Source of the DNA: Butyrivibrio fibrisolvens
GTDB lineage: Bacteria > Bacillota > Clostridia > Lachnospirales > Lachnospiraceae
NCBI RefSeq assembly: GCF_037113525.1
Contig: NZ_CP146964.1
Span: forward strand, 1-64,000
Reading direction: 5' to 3'
DNA: 64,000 bases
Shown here: positions 1 through 8,153 of the stretch, in pieces
Layout of the letters: each line of letters opens with the position of its first letter
How positions within the stretch are numbered: the stretch's first letter is position 1
The notes under the pieces: model-generated
Databases searched by the model: none
What the model was told of the DNA's origin: nothing
The model's input: the letters and a program-made list of their open reading frames with translations, nothing else
Translations under genes and position numbers: made by a program

Positions 1-1224
1 ATGCCAAACAATATTGTTAAAAAAGGTGATAATTATAAGAAAAGTAATTTCCTTATAACTTCAAAATACAAATCTTCTATTCTTGAAAACAAAATCTTAT
101 CTATCGCTCTTGCTAATGCAGATGATATTCATGAAGAAAGTGAAGGACTGGTTTATGAAATCGCAGTTTCAGATCTTAAACGTAAGATGAATATCAGTAA
201 GAGCTATGGTAGTTTCTACGATAAGCTTGATGATGCTGCCAAGTCTATGACAGGTCGTACGATTGGTACAAGTAATAAAAAGAATCGTACATTCGATTAC
301 ATATCCGTTGTTACAAGAGCTACAAGTAAAGATGGAATATTCAGGATCATTTTTAATCCTGCTTTAAAAGAGAATATTATAGATATTAAAGACAAATTTA
401 CCGTACTTAAGCTTTCTACAATGTTATCTTTTAAGTCTTCCTACTCTCTCCGTTTATATGAACTTTTGAAAGACGAATTACAGGAGATAAAGTGGCAACA
501 GGATCGTGAAGCCATTGCCGCTGGAAAAAAGAATACATACAGGCAGGAAAATCTTTTTAAGTATGAGACATCAATAGGTCTTGCTGAGTTAAAACTTGAA
601 ATGGGCGTTGTTAATGCAGAGCTTGATAAAGTTAAAAGAGTACTTCAGGGCAAGAATCCTGATTACGAGAAAGCTGTAGCAAGCTCCCCGGAACAGATTT
701 TCAAATCCTGGAGCGATTTTAGAAGGCGTGTTTTAGAGAAGGCTACTGAAGAAATAAATGAAAAGACAGATCTTCATGTTGAATTTGAAGCTGATAAAGC
801 TGGACGAGGTGGTAAAGTCGTAGGAGTTACTTTTATTATCACTGATTCTAAAAGTAACAAAAATTCACCTAAAGCTTCTACAGAAGTTTTAATGGACGAT
901 TTGGGTGATCTTGATATTGTAGAAATCGAAGATTTCGATATAGATGATCTTATCGATAAAGTTAGACTAATCATATCTGAAAATCTAAAAACAAAAGAGA
1001 TTAAGTCTATTCTTCAGGCTGCTGATAATGATATATCAAAGATAAAAGACGCATATGAGCTTGCATGTAAACAATCCGAGATAGATAATCTTGTTGGCTG
1101 GATGATCGCCGCTATTAAAAACGGATATACTGCTACTAAGAAAAAGAAAGATTATTCGTATAGTGACTTTGATCAGAATACATATGACTATGAACTATTA
1201 GAAAATGAATTACGTGCGAATTAA
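1..1224 (+). CDS. repB: Plasmid replication initiator protein, RepB/Rep_3 family
   Basis: This 407-residue protein resembles the Rep_3 (initiator RepB) family, which binds iterons at the origin of plasmids and chromids and recruits the host replisome. Residues about 17-160 carry the typical first winged-helix region, with the early FLITSKYKSSILENKILSIA block and the later LSFKSSYSLRLYELLKDEL block. A second, more divergent winged-helix region follows to about residue 280. The C-terminal 120 residues are acidic and probably specific to this lineage. The ATG is the first base of the window, so no ribosome site, promoter or upstream iterons can be seen. A start at base 1 is what a replicon rotated to its rep gene would give. 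parB and parA follow on the opposite strand, as expected for a replication-partition module. Confidence 0.85.
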   Translation: MPNNIVKKGDNYKKSNFLITSKYKSSILENKILSIALANADDIHEESEGLVYEIAVSDLKRKMNISKSYGSFYDKLDDAAKSMTGRTIGTSNKKNRTFDYISVVTRATSKDGIFRIIFNPALKENIIDIKDKFTVLKLSTMLSFKSSYSLRLYELLKDELQEIKWQQDREAIAAGKKNTYRQENLFKYETSIGLAELKLEMGVVNAELDKVKRVLQGKNPDYEKAVASSPEQIFKSWSDFRRRVLEKATEEINEKTDLHVEFEADKAGRGGKVVGVTFIITDSKSNKNSPKASTEVLMDDLGDLDIVEIEDFDIDDLIDKVRLIISENLKTKEIKSILQAADNDISKIKDAYELACKQSEIDNLVGWMIAAIKNGYTATKKKKDYSYSDFDQNTYDYELLENELRAN

Positions 1225-1413
1225 CGATAATATTAGTACATCAGAGCGCAGAATAACACCCCTTCTATTTTCACCACAGAGGCACGTTTCTTGTTATTTT
1301 GGATAAAAGTATCGAAAGAATACTAAAACGGATCCTGGAGGCATATAGAGTGGATATACAATATTAGCAATCCAAATGCTGAAAATAGCAAAACAACCTC
1401 ATATACTAAAAAT

Positions 1414-1452
1414 AAAAAAAGATCACTGAAAGTATTTTTCAGTGATCTTTTT
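1414..1452. terminator. Bidirectional rho-independent terminator after rep
   Basis: An 11-bp perfect stem (GATCACTGAAA / TTTCAGTGATC) with a 5-nt loop is flanked by an A run on the left and a T run on the right. It can therefore end transcripts from rep and also from the convergent parB side. Confidence 0.75.
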
Positions 1453-1512
1453 CATAGCGTTCATAATAAAAGTGCATTACATTTTATTAAAAGAATATGT
1501 TTTCGCAACTTT

Positions 1513-1640
1513 GAATCAGAAATCCGCATTTACTGCGGATTTCGTAAGAAAGTGAATCGGTAGGTAAATAGGCTAGGCACCGAAGGTGTTCTCAATTGGC
1601 CTATTTAAATGACTTTTGGAACGAAGTGACAAAAAGTCAT
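1513..1640 (+). repeat. Three-hairpin structured intergenic element, copy A
   Basis: The gap between rep and parB (1225-1655) holds, after the terminator, three hairpins in a row. Stem 1 is at 1519-1543 (GAAATCCGCA/TGCGGATTTC), stem 2 at 1566-1606 (AAATAGGC/GCCTATTT with an inner CACC-GAA-GGTG hairpin) and stem 3 at 1609-1640 (ATGACTTTT/AAAAGTCAT). The linker between stems 1 and 2 contains GAATCGGTAGG. The same order of stems, with linker GAATCGGTTGG and different but still paired stem sequences, appears on the minus strand at 5842-5961. The function is unknown. Confidence 0.6.
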
Positions 1641-1655
1641 AATTTGCTAAAATAA

Positions 1656-2669
1656 TCATTTTAATAATTTTAGTATTCTTGTTAGATGTTCTTTTAATGC
1701 AAGTCTTTCATTTTCATCTGTTATTTTAGAAATGTTTTTCTCAAATCTTGTAAATGAAGCTTCATACTTGTCGTAGTAAGATTTAACAATCTTATTCTTG
1801 GCTGGTCGAGAAGCTTTTGGCTCTTCGCTCTTGATCTCCTCTTCTACTATCTCGGGTTCAGATTCCTGATCTCCGAATAGATTTACGAATGCAATTTCTC
1901 CCAGAAGTTCATTACGCATAGCTTCAAGATTTTCATCTGTACTATCATTTTTGATATTCTTTATAAAATCAGTAAGCTCATTTCTTGAAAATTCTCTTCC
2001 GCTGTCAACAGCTTCTTTGATCATTGCTATTGTCTTATCCTGAATAGGAGCGGATAAAGTACTCATAGTAGAAGCAATTGAAAGAGGGATAATGCCTTCT
2101 GATTCTGCTTCAATAACTGCTCCGGTACAATCGTTTAATCTCATATATCGCTTAACAGTAGTAACAGATGTTCCAAATTCATTTGCGATTTCATTTAGAA
2201 CATTACCTGTAAAACCTTCTTTTTTGAGTATACTTTTTAAAAGATTTATCTGTCTTGTGATATATATACTTTTTCCACTTGCAGCAGCATAGATACTTCC
2301 ACGGGAATGAATATTAAAGGCAAGTAGAAGGCGTTGTCTGTCTGTTTCTTTTTCAGGATATGGACTTACTACACATGGAATGAGCTTATCATATCCGATC
2401 ATTTTAAGAGCACGTACTCTTCTATGTCCGGAATAGATTTCATAAGTTCCGTCGCGCTTGTCCCATACATTTATTACACCACGGAATCCATCTTTTTTAA
2501 TTCCACCTGCAAGGTTCTGGATTGATTCTTCATCTACACCACCGAACAGCTCTTCATTTTCTTTATTTTCAACCAGATTTTCAAGTGCAATATTCAGATT
2601 AGTGGTATCCATCTGTTGATACTTGGCTGCTATTACGTTGCTGTTAACATGCATTGATTGTCTTGGCAT
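1656..2669 (-). CDS. parB: ParB family partition protein
   Basis: ParB is the CTP-dependent DNA clamp that loads at parS sites and works with ParA to segregate the replicon. The 337-residue protein has the N-terminal ParB/Srx domain at about 50-140, including the YSGHRRVRALKMIGY box, which is the family's arginine-rich nucleotide-binding motif. A helix-turn-helix region follows at about 165-190 (LNEIANEFGTSVTTVKRYMRL). The C-terminus from 255 on is an acidic linker and a short basic helix likely to dimerise. The start codon overlaps the parA stop by 1 bp, which indicates translational coupling and one transcript from the promoter upstream of parA. The length is ordinary for plasmid ParB proteins. 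Confidence 0.88.
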   Translation of the reverse strand: MPRQSMHVNSNVIAAKYQQMDTTNLNIALENLVENKENEELFGGVDEESIQNLAGGIKKDGFRGVINVWDKRDGTYEIYSGHRRVRALKMIGYDKLIPCVVSPYPEKETDRQRLLLAFNIHSRGSIYAAASGKSIYITRQINLLKSILKKEGFTGNVLNEIANEFGTSVTTVKRYMRLNDCTGAVIEAESEGIIPLSIASTMSTLSAPIQDKTIAMIKEAVDSGREFSRNELTDFIKNIKNDSTDENLEAMRNELLGEIAFVNLFGDQESEPEIVEEEIKSEEPKASRPAKNKIVKSYYDKYEASFTRFEKNISKITDENERLALKEHLTRILKLLK

Positions 2670-3535
2670 TAGTTCTCCTCTTTCTGTTCAATTCTGTATA
2701 AGATTTCTTTAGTTAACGCTACATAATTTTTTGCAATCTGACATCCTGGCTCATACCAGCAAAGTGGTATTCCATTATCGAGTGACCAGTTAGCCTGTGA
2801 AGCTTCTTTGGTATATGTATCGAAAAGATTACTTCCAAGAAGTCCTTCCAATTCAGCGGTGAGCTCTTTTGCATATGAATCATTACCATTAACTCTTACG
2901 CTGTAAAAACCAAGATGCTCCAGATGATTGTTAATACTCTTTCTTTCAGAGAAAAAAGTACTGAAAGAAGGTATTCCATCTTTACTGTTTGGATCTACAT
3001 GAACAGGAGTAACAACATAGTCGCTTGATTCGAGTGACATCTGATTTAAAGGCCCTATAGATGAATCCATATCTATAAGAACGTAATCATAATCACCGAC
3101 TTCTTCAAGAACTTTATTAAGAACTTCTTTACTGATAGATCCTGTACTGATTGTCTGCTCAACATTAGATAAAGTTGTTTCTGACATATCTTTATTTCTT
3201 GTACAGATGATATCTATATTGTGATATGAAGGCTCTTCGCCATATTTGGTTGGGAACATACATTGTTGAATGGCATCTTTAACTACAGCTTTTCTCATTC
3301 TTTGTGGTGCCAAGAAGCAGTCTTCTATAGTACTGATTCCATCTATCCAGGCATAACTGCCACCATTTTCGAGAGTTTTGTATGACATATATCTCATTGT
3401 GAGGTTAGCCTGTGGGTCAGTATCAATTACAAGTACTTTTGCGCCATAATTTTTAGCGAGAACCGCTGAAATATTGAACACGCTGGTAGTTCTGGTCGCC
3501 CCACCCTTGTTAGAATAAAAAGATATTGTTCTCAT
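2669..3535 (-). CDS. parA: ParA family partition ATPase with altered P-loop
   Basis: ParA ATPases form ATP-dependent gradients on the nucleoid that move ParB-bound replicons. The 288-residue protein starts with the family's deviant Walker A region. It reads KGGATRTT (residues 10-17) instead of the usual KGGVGKTT: the signature lysine K10 is kept, but the glycine is T14 and the invariant P-loop lysine is R15. The rest is conventional: VLVIDTDPQANLT (Walker A' region, about 35-47) and DYVLIDMDSSIGPLN (Walker B, about 149-163). It is first in the parA-parB operon, with GGGAG 6-10 nt before the ATG. The codons AAG GGT GGG GCG ACC AGA ACT ACC were read directly, so the substitution is not a frame artefact. 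Whether it hydrolyses ATP normally is open. Confidence 0.85.
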   Translation of the reverse strand: MRTISFYSNKGGATRTTSVFNISAVLAKNYGAKVLVIDTDPQANLTMRYMSYKTLENGGSYAWIDGISTIEDCFLAPQRMRKAVVKDAIQQCMFPTKYGEEPSYHNIDIICTRNKDMSETTLSNVEQTISTGSISKEVLNKVLEEVGDYDYVLIDMDSSIGPLNQMSLESSDYVVTPVHVDPNSKDGIPSFSTFFSERKSINNHLEHLGFYSVRVNGNDSYAKELTAELEGLLGSNLFDTYTKEASQANWSLDNGIPLCWYEPGCQIAKNYVALTKEILYRIEQKEEN

Positions 3536-3569
3536 TTTCTTCTCCCATATTTTAGATTTGTACTTTCAA

Positions 3570-3599
3570 ATTATAACATATAAAAAATAAGATGAAACA
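3570..3599 (-). promoter_or_regulatory. Candidate parAB promoter
   Basis: On the minus strand a perfect TATAAT (3575-3570) lies 35 nt upstream of the parA ATG. The matching -35 region is weak (TGTTTC about 18 nt upstream), so only the -10 box is convincing. The promoter sits directly beside the palindromic cluster, so ParB binding there could regulate it. Confidence 0.4.
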
Positions 3600-3620
3600 A
3601 AAATGTTTCAAAAACATGCA

Positions 3621-3669
3621 TGATTTTTTAAAATGAAGGGCCACCGTGGCCCTTCATTTTAAAAAATCA
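3621..3669. repeat. 49-nt perfect palindrome, candidate parS / origin-proximal site
   Basis: Two 24-nt arms are perfect reverse complements around a single central C. The core is GAAGGGCCACCGTGGCCC and the AT-rich flanks extend the dyad. It lies upstream of parA, where plasmid centromeres are often found. As RNA it would also be a strong hairpin, but the U tract expected of a terminator is poor and related cores recur at 3753-3766, 3793-3810 and 39487-39507. This favours a protein-binding site. Confidence 0.55.
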
Positions 3670-3752
3670 CTTTAATTCAAAAGAATAGTACCTATAAATA
3701 ATATATTGGTGAAAAGAATGAAGCGATCAAATCCGTTTTTTAGGAATAAGGA

Positions 3753-3766
3753 GGGGCCACGGTGGA
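3753..3766. repeat. Second GGGCCACSGTGG core
   Basis: GGGCCACGGTGGAC repeats the core of the 49-nt palindrome about 110 bp downstream, without its AT-rich outer arms. It is a candidate auxiliary ParB-binding site. Confidence 0.4.
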
Positions 3767-3792
3767 CTATATTGTTAAAATAATAACAGGAA

Positions 3793-3810
3793 GGTTCACC
3801 GTGGCCCTTC
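3793..3810. repeat. Third GGGCCACSGTGG core (half-degenerate)
   Basis: GGTTCACCGTGGCCCTTC keeps the right arm of the palindrome exactly (CACCGTGGCCCTTC) while the left arm is degenerate. With the two upstream copies it makes a cluster of three related sites within 190 bp of the parA-proximal gap (3536-3957). I see nothing else there except the parA promoter. Confidence 0.4.
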
Positions 3811-3957
3811 ACCCAAAAAATGATGAAAGGCAAAGCTAAGTGTGGTATCATGTTAACAAGTTCTATTTATTCCCAATCAGCAGAAAATCATATTTGTTTA
3901 GAGAGCAAGGTTACATAGAAATTATCTCATGAAACAAATGCACAAGGAGGGTGCTTT

Positions 3958-4626
3958 ATGGCTTCATACACAGATAAGAGATATGGTCTTTTTGAAGATA
4001 CTTCTTTTGACAATAATAAGAAAAGAAGAGAAAATCTTGTGACTAATAATTCAAAAAACGGAGAGTATGATAATAGTAATACTGCATTAAATGAAGGAAG
4101 TAATTCTGGCTTTAACGAGCCAGCAGCTGTCTATGAAGGCTCAATATATATTCCAACAAAAGTCACATATTCATTACCCAAAAAGAAGAGCGTAGATGTT
4201 ATTAAAGATGAAGAAAAAGAACTGTATCTGAAAAGCGAAGAACAATTCGAACAGATATCAGAGAAATCATTCAAAGGACAGCTTGAAGCATATAGAAGAA
4301 ACAATGCAGCAAGCGTATGGAAACTTCTATCAAGCGGAGAACTGGCGCCTTCAATGCAATCAAAAACAAAAGCCAAAGCTGACGTATCTGAAGAAGGATA
4401 TTGGGGAGCAAAAAGCACTTCTGAAAGAATCTTTGACTTTGCCAAGACGATGTCAGAAGGCTCTGCAGACAGAATGAAAAAAATGAGAATCAGGATGGAA
4501 CAGGCAGTTGACTCTGTAACAAGAGAATGGGGAAGCGAACTCCCAGGTCTGTGCCAGGAAACCATTCAAAATACAAGAAGACTATTTGCTGATTACCTGG
4601 CAAAAGAAGGAGAAATAATCAATTAG
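3958..4626 (+). CDS. Unknown hydrophilic protein next to the partition genes
   Basis: I do not recognise this 222-residue protein. It has no signal peptide or membrane segment. Residues 1-60 are rich in Asn, Asp and Ser and look disordered. Residues 75-222 are charged and probably helical (for example EEKELYLKSEEQFEQISEKSFKG). AAGGAGG lies 8 nt before the ATG, so it is very likely translated. It diverges from parA across the candidate parS cluster and may be a replicon-maintenance protein, but only position argues for that. Its last 4 bp overlap the end of the convergent DUF3810 gene. Confidence 0.7.
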   Translation: MASYTDKRYGLFEDTSFDNNKKRRENLVTNNSKNGEYDNSNTALNEGSNSGFNEPAAVYEGSIYIPTKVTYSLPKKKSVDVIKDEEKELYLKSEEQFEQISEKSFKGQLEAYRRNNAASVWKLLSSGELAPSMQSKTKAKADVSEEGYWGAKSTSERIFDFAKTMSEGSADRMKKMRIRMEQAVDSVTREWGSELPGLCQETIQNTRRLFADYLAKEGEIIN

Positions 4627-5759
4627 CTTTTATAGTCATAGTAAGTAAGAAGTAGATCAACTACATGATTGTAGCTAAGCTTTCCTTCTTTTACACCATT
4701 AACTTTAAGAGTGGTATCAACAAATGTATCTGCGGCTTTTTTGACTTTTTCAGTAGAAAAAAGTGCATGGGAGTTAACATATTCCCATGCTTCCTCGGTG
4801 AGAAACTCGTCATCATGCCATACCAGATCACTAACAGCCACGTGGGATTTATAGGTTTCTATATCGACAGATCTGTAAAAGGTGTTATTAACATAGTTAA
4901 GAACGCTAAGATATCCACTATACTGAAAAAATACATCATCTGACTTGATACAGGCAAAAAAGCCTATAAGATTTGCTTCGTCTTCATAAATATATCCACG
5001 CGTATGAGCAAGCTCATGACACATAGTAAATGGTTTACTTCCTATAGACATTAAACCATTGATGTTTGCTTCCATTGAAAAAGGAAAATAGTATCCCTGC
5101 ATATATTGCTGACTCATAAGTACTGAACTGTCCAGAGTTTTAGGTATAACCTGGAATCCATTCATTCGGGAGAATGTGCCATCAAGATTTTGCATGGAGA
5201 TTCTGGCCTGAGCTCCAATATCTTCGGTATATATAATATTTCCAAGTTCATCTCTCTCGAAGATCAGAGCATATTCATTAAGTTTATTGACAATATGGTC
5301 TCGAAGCAAAGTGAGTTCTTCAAGCGTGTAAGTATAATTGCATTCGAACTGTGTACAGTGATATAAAGAAAAACAGTTAAGATTCATTATCAGATAAATA
5401 AAAGAAAGTATCCATGTGAAAACATCAAAGTATCTTTTGATAAAGCCAGGTATAGTATACTTTTTTGATTTTTTCTTTTGAAATATAAAGATAATAAACG
5501 AAATCAGTAAATAAAACAAAGCTGCTATGAATAATGCAAGAAGAATAAGGCCTATAAATATCAGCTTTTCTCCAAAGGAAAAAGAGAAAAGGCTTGTGAA
5601 ACGACCATAGGTGTTTATCCAAATAGGGAATATATTATTTGTATACCAATCTGAAAATGCAGTTGATAAAAGGCAGACAATTAAAAATAGTGTTGAAAAA
5701 GTAACGATGCCCAGCTTGATTTTTGTCGAAAGACATATTTTCTTTTTACCCACGATCAT
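4623..5759 (-). CDS. DUF3810 family membrane protein, zinc-metalloprotease-like
   Basis: The protein fits the DUF3810 family: N-terminal membrane helices followed by an extracytoplasmic domain with a metalloprotease-type HELAH motif (HExxH) in the stretch TMCHELAHTRGYIYEDEANL. The downstream EDEANLIGF would supply the third, glutamate ligand. Three hydrophobic segments are visible near the N-terminus (about residues 12-32, 55-90 and 108-125 from this start). The open frame extends upstream to 5855, but those residues do not look like protein N-terminus and overlap the structured element at 5842. GGAGG at 5766-5762 lies 8 nt before a GTG at 5753 and only 2 nt before the ATG at 5759, so the true start may be the GTG. 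The substrate is unknown. Confidence 0.75.
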   Translation of the reverse strand: MIVGKKKICLSTKIKLGIVTFSTLFLIVCLLSTAFSDWYTNNIFPIWINTYGRFTSLFSFSFGEKLIFIGLILLALFIAALFYLLISFIIFIFQKKKSKKYTIPGFIKRYFDVFTWILSFIYLIMNLNCFSLYHCTQFECNYTYTLEELTLLRDHIVNKLNEYALIFERDELGNIIYTEDIGAQARISMQNLDGTFSRMNGFQVIPKTLDSSVLMSQQYMQGYYFPFSMEANINGLMSIGSKPFTMCHELAHTRGYIYEDEANLIGFFACIKSDDVFFQYSGYLSVLNYVNNTFYRSVDIETYKSHVAVSDLVWHDDEFLTEEAWEYVNSHALFSTEKVKKAADTFVDTTLKVNGVKEGKLSYNHVVDLLLTYYDYKS

Positions 5760-5841
5760 AACCTCCATTAACGAAAAAAGACTCTTGTGATCCGGCTCCG
5801 GAAAATTTTTTTGAAGCGGATACATATAACAAGAAACTATA

Positions 5842-5961
5842 CATTTTTGAATCATAGATTCAAAAATGCAGCAATAGAGCCAAGTGAGTTCGACTTCGTC
5901 GAAGGCTCTATTGCCAACCGATTCATCGAATCACGAAACACGCAGTAAATGCGCGTTTCTG
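5842..5961 (-). repeat. Three-hairpin structured intergenic element, copy B
   Basis: Read on the minus strand this has the same layout as the element at 1513-1640. Stem 1 is at 5959-5935 (GAAACGCGCA/TGCGTGTTTC), the linker includes GAATCGGTTGG, stem 2 is at 5914-5871 (GCAATAGAGCC/GGCTCTATTGC with inner TTCGAC/GTCGAA) and stem 3 at 5868-5842 (CATTTTTGAATC/GATTCAAAAATG). Stem sequences differ between copies but remain complementary. It lies in the gap between the divergent DUF3810 and phosphoglucomutase genes. Confidence 0.6.
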
Positions 5962-6027
5962 TAATTTACATTCAAGAAGTCATACTAATTATAGGCTTAT
6001 ATAGATTATTGTGGCAATATTTCTATT

Positions 6028-6056
6028 TTGCCGAAACGAGGGATATGTGCGATAAT
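6028..6056 (+). promoter_or_regulatory. Sigma-A type promoter of the phosphoglucomutase gene
   Basis: TTGCCG (6028-6033), a 17-nt spacer and GATAAT (6051-6056) preceded by TGC give an extended -10 promoter. The leader before the ATG at 6093 would be about 30 nt and contains AAAGGAG. Confidence 0.6.
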
Positions 6057-6092
6057 AATAACGTTGAATGTCATTTGAAAGGAGATTAAGAC

Positions 6093-7853
6093 ATGAATTA
6101 CAAAGAAAAAAGCGCTGAATGGTTAGCGAAACTCCCCAAGGATGATCCTCTTTACATAGAACTTGATGAGATTGTTAAAAAGAGCGAGACGGATCCTAAT
6201 GCTGAGGCAGATATAGAGGATCGCTTTTATAAAGAATTGTCATTTGGAACTGCAGGACTTCGTGGAAAAATTGGTGTAGGAACAAATAGAATGAATTTCT
6301 ATACTGTTGGAAGAGCTACACAGGGTATTGCAGATTATATTAAGGGATTTGGACAGGATGCAATGGATAAGGGCGTTGTTATTGCACATGACCCTCGCCA
6401 TTTTTCCAAGGAATTTTCAAAATATACAGCTTCAATACTTGCGGCCAATGGAATTAAGACATATGTATTTCCTGATCTTCGCCCAACTCCTGAGCTTGCA
6501 TTTCTTGTAAGAAGACTTGGAACAATATCGGGAATCAATATCACTGCATCTCATAATCCAAGAGAATACAACGGATACAAAGCTTACTGGGATGATGGAT
6601 GCCAGGTTGGTCAGGAAATTGCTGATGGAATGACTGAGTGCATTCTCAAGGTTGATTATTTTAATGGTGTAAAGAAAACAGATTTTGATGAGGCTGTAAA
6701 GAGTGGCCTTATCACTGTACTTGGACCTGAATATGACAGAGAATATCTGGACAAGATCGAGTCACTGTCAATACATGGCGGAGATGAGATAGATCTTTCT
6801 ATACCACTTGTATATACTCCTCTTAACGGCGCTGGAAGCATTCCGTTTACCCAGATGCTTAAGGATAGAGGATTTACAAATTGGCATATTGTTGAAGAAC
6901 AGAAAGATCCGGATCCTGATTTTACAACAGTTGGATATCCTAATCCAGAAGCACCGGCAGCATTTAAAATGTCTGAAGAGCTTGGTAAAAAAGTCGGAGC
7001 TGAGCTTCTTATGGCTACAGACCCTGATTCAGACAGATTTGCAATAGAAATACTCACAGATAGTGGCGAGTATGTTCCGCTTAACGGTAACCAGACAGGA
7101 TATCTTCTTGTTAACTATATCCTTGAAGGACATAAGAGTGCTGGAACTCTTCCTGATAATGGCGCGATGGTTAAGTCAATCGTTACATCTACAATGACAA
7201 CCAAAATGGCTGAATCTTATGGCGTAGAGATGTTTGAATCTCTTACAGGATTTAAGAATATATGCGGAAGAATTCCTTTCCTTGAAGAAAATAAGTTCCA
7301 GTATCTTTTTGGATATGAAGAATCTGTTGGTTATGCAGCTTGCATTGACATCAGAGATAAGGATGGAATTAGCGCAGGTATGCTTGTTGCTGAAGCTGCA
7401 GCATATTATAGAAAACAGGGCAAAACATTATGGCAGGTTCTTACACAGTTATACGAAAAGTATGGTTTCTATGATGAATATGAGCCTAACATGGTGCTTG
7501 AAGGAATTGAAGGTGCAGAGAGAATCGGACGCATGATGGATTACATCCGCAGCAATCCTCCAAAGGAAATAGCCGGAAGAGAAGTAGTTAATATCATAGA
7601 TTACTTAAATGGATCCGAGGATATTGAACATCCTGAAAACAAGATTCCGGGAACAAATGCTTTAAGATACTTCCTTAAAGAAAATGATGAGAATCTCAAA
7701 GAATCAGATACCTGGTTTTCTATAAGACCGTCAGGAACAGAGCCTAAGATCAAGTTCTATTTCTACACTAAGCAGACAAGCAGAGAGAAAGCGCTTGAAG
7801 CTAATAAAGAGATAAGTAAAGCTGTAATGGATATTATCAATGCAGTTGAGTAA
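6093..7853 (+). CDS. pgcA: Phosphoglucomutase/phosphomannomutase (alpha-D-phosphohexomutase family)
   Basis: This cytoplasmic enzyme interconverts hexose 1- and 6-phosphates and links glycolysis to UDP-glucose and cell-surface polysaccharide synthesis. The 586-residue protein has all four family landmarks in order: the catalytic phosphoserine loop TASHNPREYNG (S153), the metal loop DPDSDR (310-315), the sugar-binding loop GYEES and the C-terminal phosphate-binding RPSGTEPKIKFY. Its length fits the PgcA group (about 575-580) rather than the 450-residue phosphomannomutases. AAAGGAG precedes the ATG. The gene is monocistronic, with a promoter at 6028 and a terminator at 7907. It could supply glucose 1-phosphate to the polysaccharide operon at 42.9-55.3 kb. 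Confidence 0.93.
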   Translation: MNYKEKSAEWLAKLPKDDPLYIELDEIVKKSETDPNAEADIEDRFYKELSFGTAGLRGKIGVGTNRMNFYTVGRATQGIADYIKGFGQDAMDKGVVIAHDPRHFSKEFSKYTASILAANGIKTYVFPDLRPTPELAFLVRRLGTISGINITASHNPREYNGYKAYWDDGCQVGQEIADGMTECILKVDYFNGVKKTDFDEAVKSGLITVLGPEYDREYLDKIESLSIHGGDEIDLSIPLVYTPLNGAGSIPFTQMLKDRGFTNWHIVEEQKDPDPDFTTVGYPNPEAPAAFKMSEELGKKVGAELLMATDPDSDRFAIEILTDSGEYVPLNGNQTGYLLVNYILEGHKSAGTLPDNGAMVKSIVTSTMTTKMAESYGVEMFESLTGFKNICGRIPFLEENKFQYLFGYEESVGYAACIDIRDKDGISAGMLVAEAAAYYRKQGKTLWQVLTQLYEKYGFYDEYEPNMVLEGIEGAERIGRMMDYIRSNPPKEIAGREVVNIIDYLNGSEDIEHPENKIPGTNALRYFLKENDENLKESDTWFSIRPSGTEPKIKFYFYTKQTSREKALEANKEISKAVMDIINAVE

Positions 7854-7906
7854 ATGATTTTTTACAACTAAATAAAGATATTAGCAAATGTTATATGCTA
7901 ACAGCT

Positions 7907-7946
7907 TAAAGCTCTTTGTGACTAAAAGTTGCAAAGAGCTTTTTTT
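7907..7946 (+). terminator. Rho-independent terminator of pgcA
   Basis: The stem AAGCTCTTTG/CAAAGAGCTT is followed by a run of seven T. A smaller hairpin (TTAGCA...TGCTAA, 7881-7901) lies just upstream. Confidence 0.85.
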
Positions 7947-8072
7947 CAATAGAAAATTCCTATTAGTACGAAACTCCTCTCCTTTTTGGTCTATAGGATC
8001 ACAAGGAATATCCCCCGTGAAACATCACGCATCAGCATGCGATATGAAAAATAATTTACAATCCTGAATGAG

Positions 8073-8081
8073 TGCTATAAT
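8073..8081 (+). promoter_or_regulatory. Extended -10 promoter before the HTH-like gene
   Basis: TGCTATAAT (8073-8081) is a perfect extended -10 box. The only -35-like hexamer, TTTACA at 8055-8060, has a short 15-nt spacer. The rest of the gap 7854-8153 holds the pgcA terminator and nothing else recognised. Confidence 0.45.
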
Positions 8082-8153
8082 AATAGCATAGTACAAATGT
8101 AATGCCCTGTGTGATAGGGAATAAATTGATCAACATGTTCGAGGTGGGATTCC

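Noticed and set aside
5760..5855. Longer start for the DUF3810 protein
   Set aside because: The added residues overlap a structured repeat, lack a ribosome site and do not look like a signal or membrane start.
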